Below are positions 15,998 through 22,251 of a DNA stretch of 22,251 bases, in pieces; positions within the stretch are counted from its first letter, which is position 1; each line of letters begins with the position of its first letter. The stretch is from Prevotella sp. UBA746 (GTDB lineage Bacteria; Bacteroidota; Bacteroidia; Bacteroidales; Bacteroidaceae), in the NCBI GenBank assembly GCA_002298545.1, contig DBKQ01000111.1, positions 34,450 to 56,700 of the forward strand. Direction: 5' to 3'. Both the position numbers and the translations under genes were made by a program. The notes beneath the pieces are model-generated. The model saw only the letters and a program-made list of their open reading frames with translations. It was not told the DNA's origin and ran no database searches.

Positions 15998-16681
15998 TTA
16001 TTCTATTATAAACGATATTATCATCGATACTATATATATCAAAACGATAACACACAATACTATATCTACTGTTGATATCGTATAACCTTTTGAGGTGTAT
16101 TGCGTGGAAATGAATTCACCGGGACTGAAAACTTTTGAATATAGTCTTACATACAAGCTGTATACTACTACTCCGATGAATGTTCCCCATAACAAGCCTA
16201 TAAGTATGTCTGATGGATAGTGCAGTCCTAAATACATCCTTGTATAACAGTTTGTCAGCGACCATATCAGCAAAGCTACAAACAGTTTCATGTTTCTGAC
16301 CAAAAGCGAGAAGAATACTGCTAAACTTATTGTATTCGCTGCATGCGACGAGAAGAAACTGAAGTCTTTTGGCACTGCCTTGCATGCCGAAACGATTATA
16401 TCGCTCATCATCGGATCGTTTATCGGACGTACCCTGCAAACAAGCGGTTTTACGACATAATCGCACAAACCTCCTGAAAAGACTACACACAACAATGCAC
16501 ATCCTACGACAAGCATTATTTGCGACATCGTCTCACTGTTGTAGATTACAAGATACAACAAGGCGATATATAGTGGGATCCATGTATAGCCTGACGTCAG
16601 TGTCAGCATGAAGGCATCCCAGAATGAAGAGGAGCTTCCGTTTACAAGCTCTAAGATACTGATATCTAAACTACCTGTCAT
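15998..16681 (-). CDS. PAP2-family membrane phosphatase
   Basis: The protein is 227 residues from the ATG at 16681. This start is chosen because ATGA makes a 4-nt overlap with the batD-batE stop; an ATG at 16711 would overlap more. It is an integral membrane protein with about six hydrophobic segments. PAP2 signatures are KPLVCRVRP (78-86, the K-x6-RP motif), FSFFSSHAAN (107-116, equivalent to PSGH) and RMYLGLHYPSD (148-158, with His154 and Asp158). The catalytic His113 and His154 are present, although PSGH reads SSSH in effect. Likely substrates are lipid phosphates such as undecaprenyl diphosphate, phosphatidylglycerophosphate or phosphatidate, facing the periplasm. A C-terminal hydrophobic segment (about 204-225) is extra. 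Coupling to the bat genes is notable but of unknown meaning. Confidence 0.9.
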   Translation of the reverse strand: MTGSLDISILELVNGSSSSFWDAFMLTLTSGYTWIPLYIALLYLVIYNSETMSQIMLVVGCALLCVVFSGGLCDYVVKPLVCRVRPINDPMMSDIIVSACKAVPKDFSFFSSHAANTISLAVFFSLLVRNMKLFVALLIWSLTNCYTRMYLGLHYPSDILIGLLWGTFIGVVVYSLYVRLYSKVFSPGEFISTQYTSKGYTISTVDIVLCVIVLIYIVSMIISFIIE

Positions 16682-19242
16682 ATTCTTTCTATTTGTGATA
16701 TGTGAAGCCATCCGTCACGGTCGTCTCCAAGTCGAACGTGTTTCCATTCCTTCATCGAATCATCTATTATCTCTACTTTTGTTCCTTCATGTACTACAGC
16801 TGCATTTCCTCCCTTATCGTCTGGAGTTTTCTTCAACTGTACTGAAGGGGATACAACGATTGCTCCTCTTCTCTCTTGATAGCGTGTCTGCTGACTGTAT
16901 GCGCAACTATAGGATATGATTGCTATCAAGATCATCACTACACTTGTATAGAATCCTATCTTGCGCATGAATATCTTTCTTGTAAACAGATATACGAGGA
17001 GGGCGACTATTGCTATTGCTAACGTTACGACTGACAGTATTCCCCATGAATCCATTTTCATCATGTATATAATACTATGAGCCCACTGTACAAGTATCAT
17101 CTGCGGCTCTGACGATATCTTGTCTATTGTTTTCGACTGGGCAAGCTTTAAGTTATACTGTATATCGTCGTCTCCCGGCGACAATAATGCTGCGCGCTCA
17201 TAACTGAGTATTGCCTGCGTGATATTGTCGGTCCGGTAATACGCATTACCTAAATTGTAATATAATTCTGCACTTTTACCACCCTTCAACAAGTCATTAT
17301 AATCTTTTATTGCCTGCTGATAGTTGCCTTTTCTGTATTCTGCATCTGCATTTTCCTTTGTTACGGAATATGCTGGAGCGGTCATGAATAGTGCTATTAT
17401 AAGCAATATTGCTGTGTTTGGATGAATTTTCTTCCTTGATTTCAGCGACTCCTCGATTGAGGTTATTGTATTCATCGCTTTTTCGAATATATCATTCATA
17501 TTGTTTACGGTTGAAGATGGTGAATAATGCTCCATTTCACACGTGTCTATTATGCTTATAAAGTCTTCTACCAACTCCTTGTCTATATTCTTTACTGCAA
17601 GTACTTTTTCTATATTCTCACGCGAACGCTCCTCTGCCGTCAAACTGAACTTTTCTTCAACGTATCCCATGAGGGCTTTCAATACTTCCTCATAGAATGT
17701 TGCCTTGTCGCCATGCAACATCAGCTCGTCTGCCTTGCGCAGTCGCTTGAGGGCTACACGGTTTGCTCCCTTTACCCTACGGGTCGTATCGTTCATGGAT
17801 GCCACAAACTTGTTCAGCAGATAGGCTATGATGAGTGAAAGAACGATAACTGACAGTACGACAGCCCAATATGACACGGAGTTGAAGAATGGATGCTCCA
17901 TATCTGTTATGGTCATCTCTCCGTCTTTTATCTGACGGATATCTTTGTTCTTCATATCCTCCGAGAAATCATCTACGGATGATGATTCTCCCGAACCTTT
18001 CTTTACGTCTATTGTAAACGGCTGGGTCTTTATTGTCTTGTAACTGTTTGTATTTGTATCAAAATACACGAACTCTACCGAAGGTATCGTATACGTACCT
18101 TGATTTCGCGGTACAGCGATAAAGTCGTATATCATATTGCCCTCCAAGCCATTTCCTGTTATCTTGGTCTTGTCGGTTACTTTCGGGTCATACTTGTCAA
18201 AGTCCTTTGGGAACTTTACCGTCGGCTGTTTTATCAGTTTCAGGTTTCCTCTTCCGCTTATCACAACTCGAAGCGTGAACGGATCATTTGAACGGATATC
18301 CGTTTTGTTTAGCTGCGCACTGATATTAAACGTTCCTACTCCACCCGAGAAATTCGATGGCTTTGTTGGCAACGGCAACACATTGAGGGTCAGTCCTGGA
18401 GCTACAATGTCTTTCTTGACTTCTACGTATGCTGAACCTCCGTTGAAAAAGGCTTCAACGGGATCTACGTTCTTGTTTTGCTGTACTATGGATCCCTTGA
18501 ACACTATACTCGGTATCTTCAAGGCTCCATGCATCTGCGGATACATTATATACTGACTCCAGGTGACACAACGGTATGGACGTCCGTTATAATTCTCTAT
18601 ATGGAACGACTTCTGCTGTGGCAGTGGCACTTCAAGGGTGTGGAATCCTGTCAGATCTGGCATGTCGCCCTTCAATTCGTTTAGGTCTACAAGGGTATAT
18701 ACTTTATATGTGAGCACTACCGGCTCTTGCTCATATACTCTATTCTTGCTTGCAGTAACCTTGATAAACAGGTCCTTACCTGAGATGGCACTGCCCGCTG
18801 AACGCATTCTCGGCTCTCCCGACGAACTGTCGTGCATCTTCGGAGTACCGCTGGCGGATACATTCTTTCCCGACACATTTATCTTTACGGCATGTGATGT
18901 ATACCGATGTCCGTTGGCTACTACTGTCGCTGCCGGAATATTGTATGTTCCACTTTTTGTGGCACATAGGATGAAGGTATATGTCGTCGACGATGAACTG
19001 CTCGCATGTCCGTTTATTACCTGATAGCTTGACTGCGAAGAACGGAATGGACCGGTTATCAGCTCTAATGCTTCGGGGATGTTTCCCATGTGTATGTCTG
19101 AGGCATCCTGGGTGCTGATGACATATACAAGACGGAAGTTTTCTCCCGTTGCCACGTGGGACGGTGCACTGACTCTTAGTCCCTGTGCATTACTTACCAA
19201 TCCAAGTATCGCAAATAATATATTTAACAAATATCTCTTCAT
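16678..19242 (-). CDS. BatD-BatE fusion protein (aerotolerance operon)
   Basis: One uninterrupted frame of 854 residues joins what are separate batD and batE genes in Bacteroides fragilis. Residues 1-20 are a signal peptide. About 21-415 are periplasmic BatD beta-sandwich repeats (for example SGTYNIPAATV at 97-107 and QGTYTIPSVEF at 381-391). A TM segment lies at 458-478, followed by a cytoplasmic helical domain to about 600. The BatE part begins near 605 with a hydrophobic stretch ending APAYS (609-626) that looks like a former signal peptide. TPR repeats follow at about 630-700 (YYNLGNAYYRTDNITQAILSYERA), then TM helices at 733-753 and 764-780 and an SH3-like domain at 790-854. Bat proteins were linked to oxygen tolerance in B. 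fragilis; the mechanism is unsettled. The gene lies between batC and PAP2 and overlaps PAP2 by 4 nt. Confidence 0.9.
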   Translation of the reverse strand: MKRYLLNILFAILGLVSNAQGLRVSAPSHVATGENFRLVYVISTQDASDIHMGNIPEALELITGPFRSSQSSYQVINGHASSSSSTTYTFILCATKSGTYNIPAATVVANGHRYTSHAVKINVSGKNVSASGTPKMHDSSSGEPRMRSAGSAISGKDLFIKVTASKNRVYEQEPVVLTYKVYTLVDLNELKGDMPDLTGFHTLEVPLPQQKSFHIENYNGRPYRCVTWSQYIMYPQMHGALKIPSIVFKGSIVQQNKNVDPVEAFFNGGSAYVEVKKDIVAPGLTLNVLPLPTKPSNFSGGVGTFNISAQLNKTDIRSNDPFTLRVVISGRGNLKLIKQPTVKFPKDFDKYDPKVTDKTKITGNGLEGNMIYDFIAVPRNQGTYTIPSVEFVYFDTNTNSYKTIKTQPFTIDVKKGSGESSSVDDFSEDMKNKDIRQIKDGEMTITDMEHPFFNSVSYWAVVLSVIVLSLIIAYLLNKFVASMNDTTRRVKGANRVALKRLRKADELMLHGDKATFYEEVLKALMGYVEEKFSLTAEERSRENIEKVLAVKNIDKELVEDFISIIDTCEMEHYSPSSTVNNMNDIFEKAMNTITSIEESLKSRKKIHPNTAILLIIALFMTAPAYSVTKENADAEYRKGNYQQAIKDYNDLLKGGKSAELYYNLGNAYYRTDNITQAILSYERAALLSPGDDDIQYNLKLAQSKTIDKISSEPQMILVQWAHSIIYMMKMDSWGILSVVTLAIAIVALLVYLFTRKIFMRKIGFYTSVVMILIAIISYSCAYSQQTRYQERRGAIVVSPSVQLKKTPDDKGGNAAVVHEGTKVEIIDDSMKEWKHVRLGDDRDGWLHISQIERI

Positions 19243-19274
19243 ATTTTATATAATGTTCTATACTGCTGTCCAAA

Positions 19275-19282
19275 CAAAGATA
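19275..19282 (-). promoter_or_regulatory. Possible internal -7 element before batD-batE
   Basis: The minus strand reads TATCTTTG in the 50-bp batC/batDE gap, the widest gap among the bat genes. RNA would start near 19268, about 26 nt before the ATG. No matching -33 sequence is present, so this may be chance. Confidence 0.25.
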
Positions 19283-19292
19283 TCTAACGTTA

Positions 19293-19997
19293 TCACCAAT
19301 TTTTCTCGAAATGACGCGACTGCTGTTGCTGCCGACTTTTATTCAGGCGTTCCTGCGTCTGCTGCTCTTGCTGCATGGCGGCATTCAAGAGCTGCTCCGC
19401 ATTGTCTTTGCTCATCTGCGGCTGGTCTTTCTGACTGTTGCGCTGCTGGTCTTTCTTGTCGTTGTTCTTTCCAGCATCGCTTTTCTGCTCTTTCTGCTTG
19501 TCTTTTCCTTTTTGCTTGTCGTTATTCTTGTTCTGATTTTTGTTCTTGTCCTTGTTCTTGTCGTTTTTCTGCAACTTCTTGCAGAGGGCAAGATTATACC
19601 TTGTCTCGTTGTCCGAGGGATTGTTTCGAAGCGACTCGCTATATGCCTTTATTGCTTCGCCATACATCTTGCTCGACTGACAGATTATTCCTATATTGTG
19701 GAAGATCTTTGCTCTTCTCATCTTGTTCGTCTCTATCTTGCTCGCCTTCTCATAAAGCTTTATCGCCTCGGAACCTTTATTCTGCATCATCATCACACAA
19801 CCGAGATTATACAATGCCTGAGGGTTATTGGCATTAAAAGAGACTGCCTTGCGGTACTCCACCTCTGCTGCCGGATATTTCTTCTCTCTGTAAAGCTTGT
19901 TTCCGCTTCTTATATGGTCTCGGTCGGTCTGTGCCGATGCTACAAAAGGAAGCACAGACATGAGGAGCAAAACTGCATATTTTATCATCTTTTCCAT
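19293..19997 (-). CDS. batC: BatC, TPR protein of the aerotolerance operon
   Basis: The 234-residue protein has a signal peptide or membrane anchor at 1-22 (cleavage after ASA is plausible). About three TPR units follow at 25-140 (GNKLYREKKYPAAEVEYRKA, ALYNLGCVMMMQNKGSEAIKLYEKA and the unit around YGEAIKAYSESL). Residues 143-194 are a highly polar Lys/Asn/Asp/Gln linker. The C-terminus carries the conserved BatC-type motif MSKDNAEQLLNAAMQQEQ (195-212). TPRs serve as protein-protein scaffolds, probably for BatA/BatB/BatD. The start codon overlaps the batB stop as TAATG, indicating translational coupling. A second ATG three codons later is possible. Confidence 0.92.
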   Translation of the reverse strand: MEKMIKYAVLLLMSVLPFVASAQTDRDHIRSGNKLYREKKYPAAEVEYRKAVSFNANNPQALYNLGCVMMMQNKGSEAIKLYEKASKIETNKMRRAKIFHNIGIICQSSKMYGEAIKAYSESLRNNPSDNETRYNLALCKKLQKNDKNKDKNKNQNKNNDKQKGKDKQKEQKSDAGKNNDKKDQQRNSQKDQPQMSKDNAEQLLNAAMQQEQQTQERLNKSRQQQQSRHFEKNW

Positions 19998-21025
19998 TAT
20001 TCTCCCTTTCTCTTAAAAAGTCTGACGTTTTTAAATAACGGATTCTTTGCCTCTAATATCAACATCTCTATGACAAGGACTACAAGTGCAAGGAACGCGA
20101 ATGTCTGAAACTGCTCGTCGTATTCACTGTATACGGCATTCAGCATATCGCCTTTTTGCAACTTGGCGAGTTCTGAGTCAAGAGCATCTTGTGCACTGTT
20201 CGTATTGTCTACATGTATGTATGCTCCTCCGCCTGCCTGGGCTATCTGCTTACACATGTCTTCGTTGAGAACAGACAGCACCTCGTTGCCATGGTTGTCT
20301 TTCATATAACCGCCATGACCGTCGGGAATGAGTCCTCCCTTGGGCATTCCGATGCCGAGTACAAATACGTTTATACCTTTTTTCTTTGCAGCCTTTGCTG
20401 CCTCTATTGCTCCTCCTTCATGGTCTTCTCCATCGGTAATGACTACTATCGCTCTTCCTACATTCTCTTTTTTCGTGAAACAGTTGATGCAGGTATTTAT
20501 GGCTCCTCCGATATCGGTTCCCTGTGAGGCTATTAGCGACGGATTTAAACTCTGAAGGAACATCTTTGCTGATACGAAATCTGTTGTGATTGGAAGTTGG
20601 ACAAACGAACTGCCTGCAAATACTACAAGACCGACTTTGTCGTTCTTGAATCCGTCTATCATATTCTCTATCAGCATCTTACTCTTGTCTAACCTCGATG
20701 GGGCGACGTCTTCTGCAAGCATGGAGTTACTGATATCCAATGCCACCATCGCCTCTATTCCGTTTCGCTTCTCATTACTTATCTTTGTTCCTGCCTGAGG
20801 ACGTGCAAGTACTATTACGAGTAATGCATATACAATAAGCGACAACACGTATTTCAACAGGGGGCGTATCTTTGAACGGTTTGACATTAGACTATCCTGT
20901 AGTCTCTTGTCAAAGGCTCTGTTGATTAGTGTTCTCGTCCTCCTGACATGTATTAGCCATATTATCAGCAATACGGGGATGACAAGTAATAAATATAAAT
21001 ATGTAGGTTCTGCAAATCTTAGCAT
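19997..21025 (-). CDS. batB: BatB, von Willebrand A domain membrane protein
   Basis: The 342-residue inner-membrane protein has two N-terminal TM helices (about 8-26 and 56-75, the second ending LARPQ). A periplasmic vWA domain follows (about 90-290) and a C-terminal TM helix lies at about 305-325. The metal-ion-dependent adhesion site is complete: DISNS (97-101), Thr170 in SQGTDIGG and Asp198 in VVITDGEDHEGG. It probably binds a divalent cation and a protein partner. The upstream gap to batA is 31 nt and the stop overlaps the batC start. Bat pairs of vWA proteins usually work with a MoxR-type AAA ATPase, whose gene would lie beyond the right edge. Confidence 0.95.
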   Translation of the reverse strand: MLRFAEPTYLYLLLVIPVLLIIWLIHVRRTRTLINRAFDKRLQDSLMSNRSKIRPLLKYVLSLIVYALLVIVLARPQAGTKISNEKRNGIEAMVALDISNSMLAEDVAPSRLDKSKMLIENMIDGFKNDKVGLVVFAGSSFVQLPITTDFVSAKMFLQSLNPSLIASQGTDIGGAINTCINCFTKKENVGRAIVVITDGEDHEGGAIEAAKAAKKKGINVFVLGIGMPKGGLIPDGHGGYMKDNHGNEVLSVLNEDMCKQIAQAGGGAYIHVDNTNSAQDALDSELAKLQKGDMLNAVYSEYDEQFQTFAFLALVVLVIEMLILEAKNPLFKNVRLFKRKGE

Positions 21026-21056
21026 CTCTTTTATATTTTTGAATTAACGAATACTT

Positions 21057-22055
21057 TTATGGCAAACGTCTAAAGACTGTCAGCCTCAGTATTATATCCA
21101 ACAGCAGCAACAATACTGCCGCAAGGGCAAACGGATAATAGTTTTCCGACAATTTTGAGAAATTCTTCGAACTTAATCGAGTCTTCTCCAACTTGTCGAT
21201 GTCTTTATAGATTTTCTTCAACTCTGCCGTATTTGTTGCCCGGTAGAAGTTTCCATCGGCGGTCTGAGCAATTTGCTTCAGTGTCCCGGTATCGATGTCG
21301 GCACGCAGATTGACATACCGTACTGTTCCTGCTACTTGTACAGGATATGGTGCCAGCGACTTACTGCCTATTGCTATCGTATATACTCTTATGCCATAAC
21401 TTTTTGCTATCTGTGCGGCGGTCAATGGGGATATGTCGCCCATATTGTTACTGCCGTCGGTCAACAGTATCACTACTTTGCTTTTTGTCTTGCTGTCCTT
21501 TAAGCGTGCCACGGCATTTGCCAGTCCCATACCGATTGCCGTTCCGTCCTGAATTAGTCCTCTCTCGGCAAGATCTGTACGTACGGACATGAGCATATTC
21601 AGTAATGACTGATGGTCGGTGGTCATCGGACATTGCGTGAATGCCTCTCCGGCAAAGATTGTCAGTCCGATGTTATCGTCTTCTCTTCCTGAAATAAATT
21701 CTGCCGCCACATTCTTGGCTGCCTCTATACGGTTTGGCTTCAAGTCCTGTGCCAGCATACTCGTCGAAACATCCATGGCGAGCATGATATCGATACCTTC
21801 TGTCTCTTTCACGCCCCAACTGTTATGTCCCTGCGGACGGGCGAGTATTATGACTATCAAGATATAGACCACTACTCTCAACACATCTGGCAACATTATC
21901 AATCTTGTGCGCCAGCTCTTATGAGCATGCAGATAGGCAAATGAATCTGCAACATTTACTGTCGGTTCATTTTTCTTTCTGTATAACATACACCATACTA
22001 TATATGGTATTATGAGCAGCAGAAGAAATAAATATTCTTTATTTGCAAATTCCAT
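21057..22055 (-). CDS. batA: BatA, von Willebrand A domain membrane protein
   Basis: The 332-residue protein has the same layout as BatB: TM helices at about 7-25 and 57-74 (ending LARPQ), a periplasmic vWA domain at about 85-290 and a C-terminal TM at about 307-327. The MIDAS is complete: DVSTS (95-99), Thr172 in QDGTAIG and Asp200 in ILLTDGSNNMG. The start MEFANKEYLFLLLLI matches the family. It begins 7 nt after the stop of the preceding partial gene, so they are co-transcribed. BatA and BatB are clear paralogues and may form a heteromer. Confidence 0.96.
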   Translation of the reverse strand: MEFANKEYLFLLLLIIPYIVWCMLYRKKNEPTVNVADSFAYLHAHKSWRTRLIMLPDVLRVVVYILIVIILARPQGHNSWGVKETEGIDIMLAMDVSTSMLAQDLKPNRIEAAKNVAAEFISGREDDNIGLTIFAGEAFTQCPMTTDHQSLLNMLMSVRTDLAERGLIQDGTAIGMGLANAVARLKDSKTKSKVVILLTDGSNNMGDISPLTAAQIAKSYGIRVYTIAIGSKSLAPYPVQVAGTVRYVNLRADIDTGTLKQIAQTADGNFYRATNTAELKKIYKDIDKLEKTRLSSKNFSKLSENYYPFALAAVLLLLLDIILRLTVFRRLP

Positions 22056-22062
22056 AATGGAC

Positions 22063-22251
22063 TTAAATTAAAACGTAAACGTTGTATACAGTCAGAATGA
22101 GCAAGACTACGGCAATTACTATGATGAATGCCAATACTATTTTCTTGACTATCCATTGCTGTCGTTCTTGTTCTTCTTTCTTTTCTTCGGCTGTAACAAC
22201 CTGTATCTGTGGTTTTTCCTCTAATTTTGTGTCGTTTATAAACGACAAGGC
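22063..22251 (-). CDS. C-terminal part of an unidentified membrane protein (partial at the right edge)
   Basis: The frame is open to the window edge and 62 residues are visible. A TTG near the edge could start a 61-residue protein, but a longer gene entering from the right is more likely. The visible part is a charged segment (KLEEKPQIQVVTAEEKKEEQ) followed by a basic patch (WIVKK) and a hydrophobic helix (IVLAFIIVIAVVLLILTV), ending after a short tail. This is a membrane anchor near the C-terminus. It lies 7 nt upstream of batA. In Bacteroidota bat operons this slot usually holds a conserved hypothetical gene after a MoxR ATPase and a DUF58 gene. I do not recognise the family. Confidence 0.65.
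   Translation of the reverse strand, partial: ALSFINDTKLEEKPQIQVVTAEEKKEEQERQQWIVKKIVLAFIIVIAVVLLILTVYNVYVLI

Noticed and set aside
16682..16711. Upstream ATG for the PAP2 gene
   Set aside because: It would add 10 residues and deepen the overlap with batD-batE. The ATGA overlap at 16678-16681 is a typical coupling arrangement.
19079..19837. 252-codon plus-strand open frame
   Set aside because: Antisense to batC and the batD-batE start. It is Cys/Ser-rich with no recognisable domain, as expected from a shadow frame.
19311..20108. 265-codon plus-strand open frame, rich in Leu and Val
   Set aside because: It is antisense to batC and the end of batB. Its composition is the mirror of the Lys/Asn/Gln linker of BatC, and no family motif is seen.

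Overview
The window looks like chromosomal core sequence from a Bacteroidota (Bacteroidales) bacterium, most like Prevotella and relatives. Evidence: repeated matches to the Bacteroidota promoter pattern (TTTG, about 19-21 bases, TAnnTTTG), almost no Shine-Dalgarno sequences, a lipoprotein with an acidic surface-export tag after its lipid-carrying Cys, a bat gene cluster, and Bacteroidota-type versions of the GH133 debranching enzyme, the Crp-like regulator and the DUF2027-Smr protein. The genus is inferred from general resemblance, not from a search. No tRNA, rRNA, CRISPR array, transposase or phage gene was seen, and no stretch over 300 bases lacks a gene.

Left part (1-2664): a GH133 glycogen-debranching enzyme on the minus strand runs off the left edge. 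A Crp/Fnr-family regulator is divergently transcribed from it and ends at a long hairpin shared with the next, convergent unit.

Middle left (2667-5715, minus strand): gapA (glycolytic GAPDH) ends at a strong terminator. miaA (tRNA A37 prenylation) follows from its own promoter, and a lipid-kinase-like gene lies 3 nt after miaA. The gapA terminator and the miaA promoter overlap.

Middle (5716-8729): mscL on the plus strand is divergent from gapA and is followed by an array of 7-bp repeats and a terminator shared with frr. frr (ribosome recycling) and pgk (glycolysis) are minus-strand genes with their own promoters. The frr-pgk gap holds a face-to-face promoter pair and could encode a small RNA.

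Right part (22251 down to 8730): an unbroken minus-strand run of eleven complete genes and one partial gene. In transcription order: a membrane-protein tail, batA, batB, batC, a fused batD-batE, a PAP2 phosphatase, queA, a DUF2027-Smr protein, NAD+ synthetase, a beta-helix surface lipoprotein, cytidine deaminase and rsmA. Short gaps and start/stop overlaps (TAATG at batB/batC, ATGA at batDE/PAP2) suggest translational coupling. The bat proteins are predicted to form an inner-membrane complex of two von Willebrand A proteins with periplasmic and TPR partners. The genes after it are mainly tRNA/rRNA modification and nucleotide/NAD housekeeping.

Most of the window is ordinary core genome. The least explained points are the batD-batE fusion, the altered glycine-rich motifs of the lipid-kinase homologue, the compact overlapping promoters and terminators, and the possible small RNA between frr and pgk.
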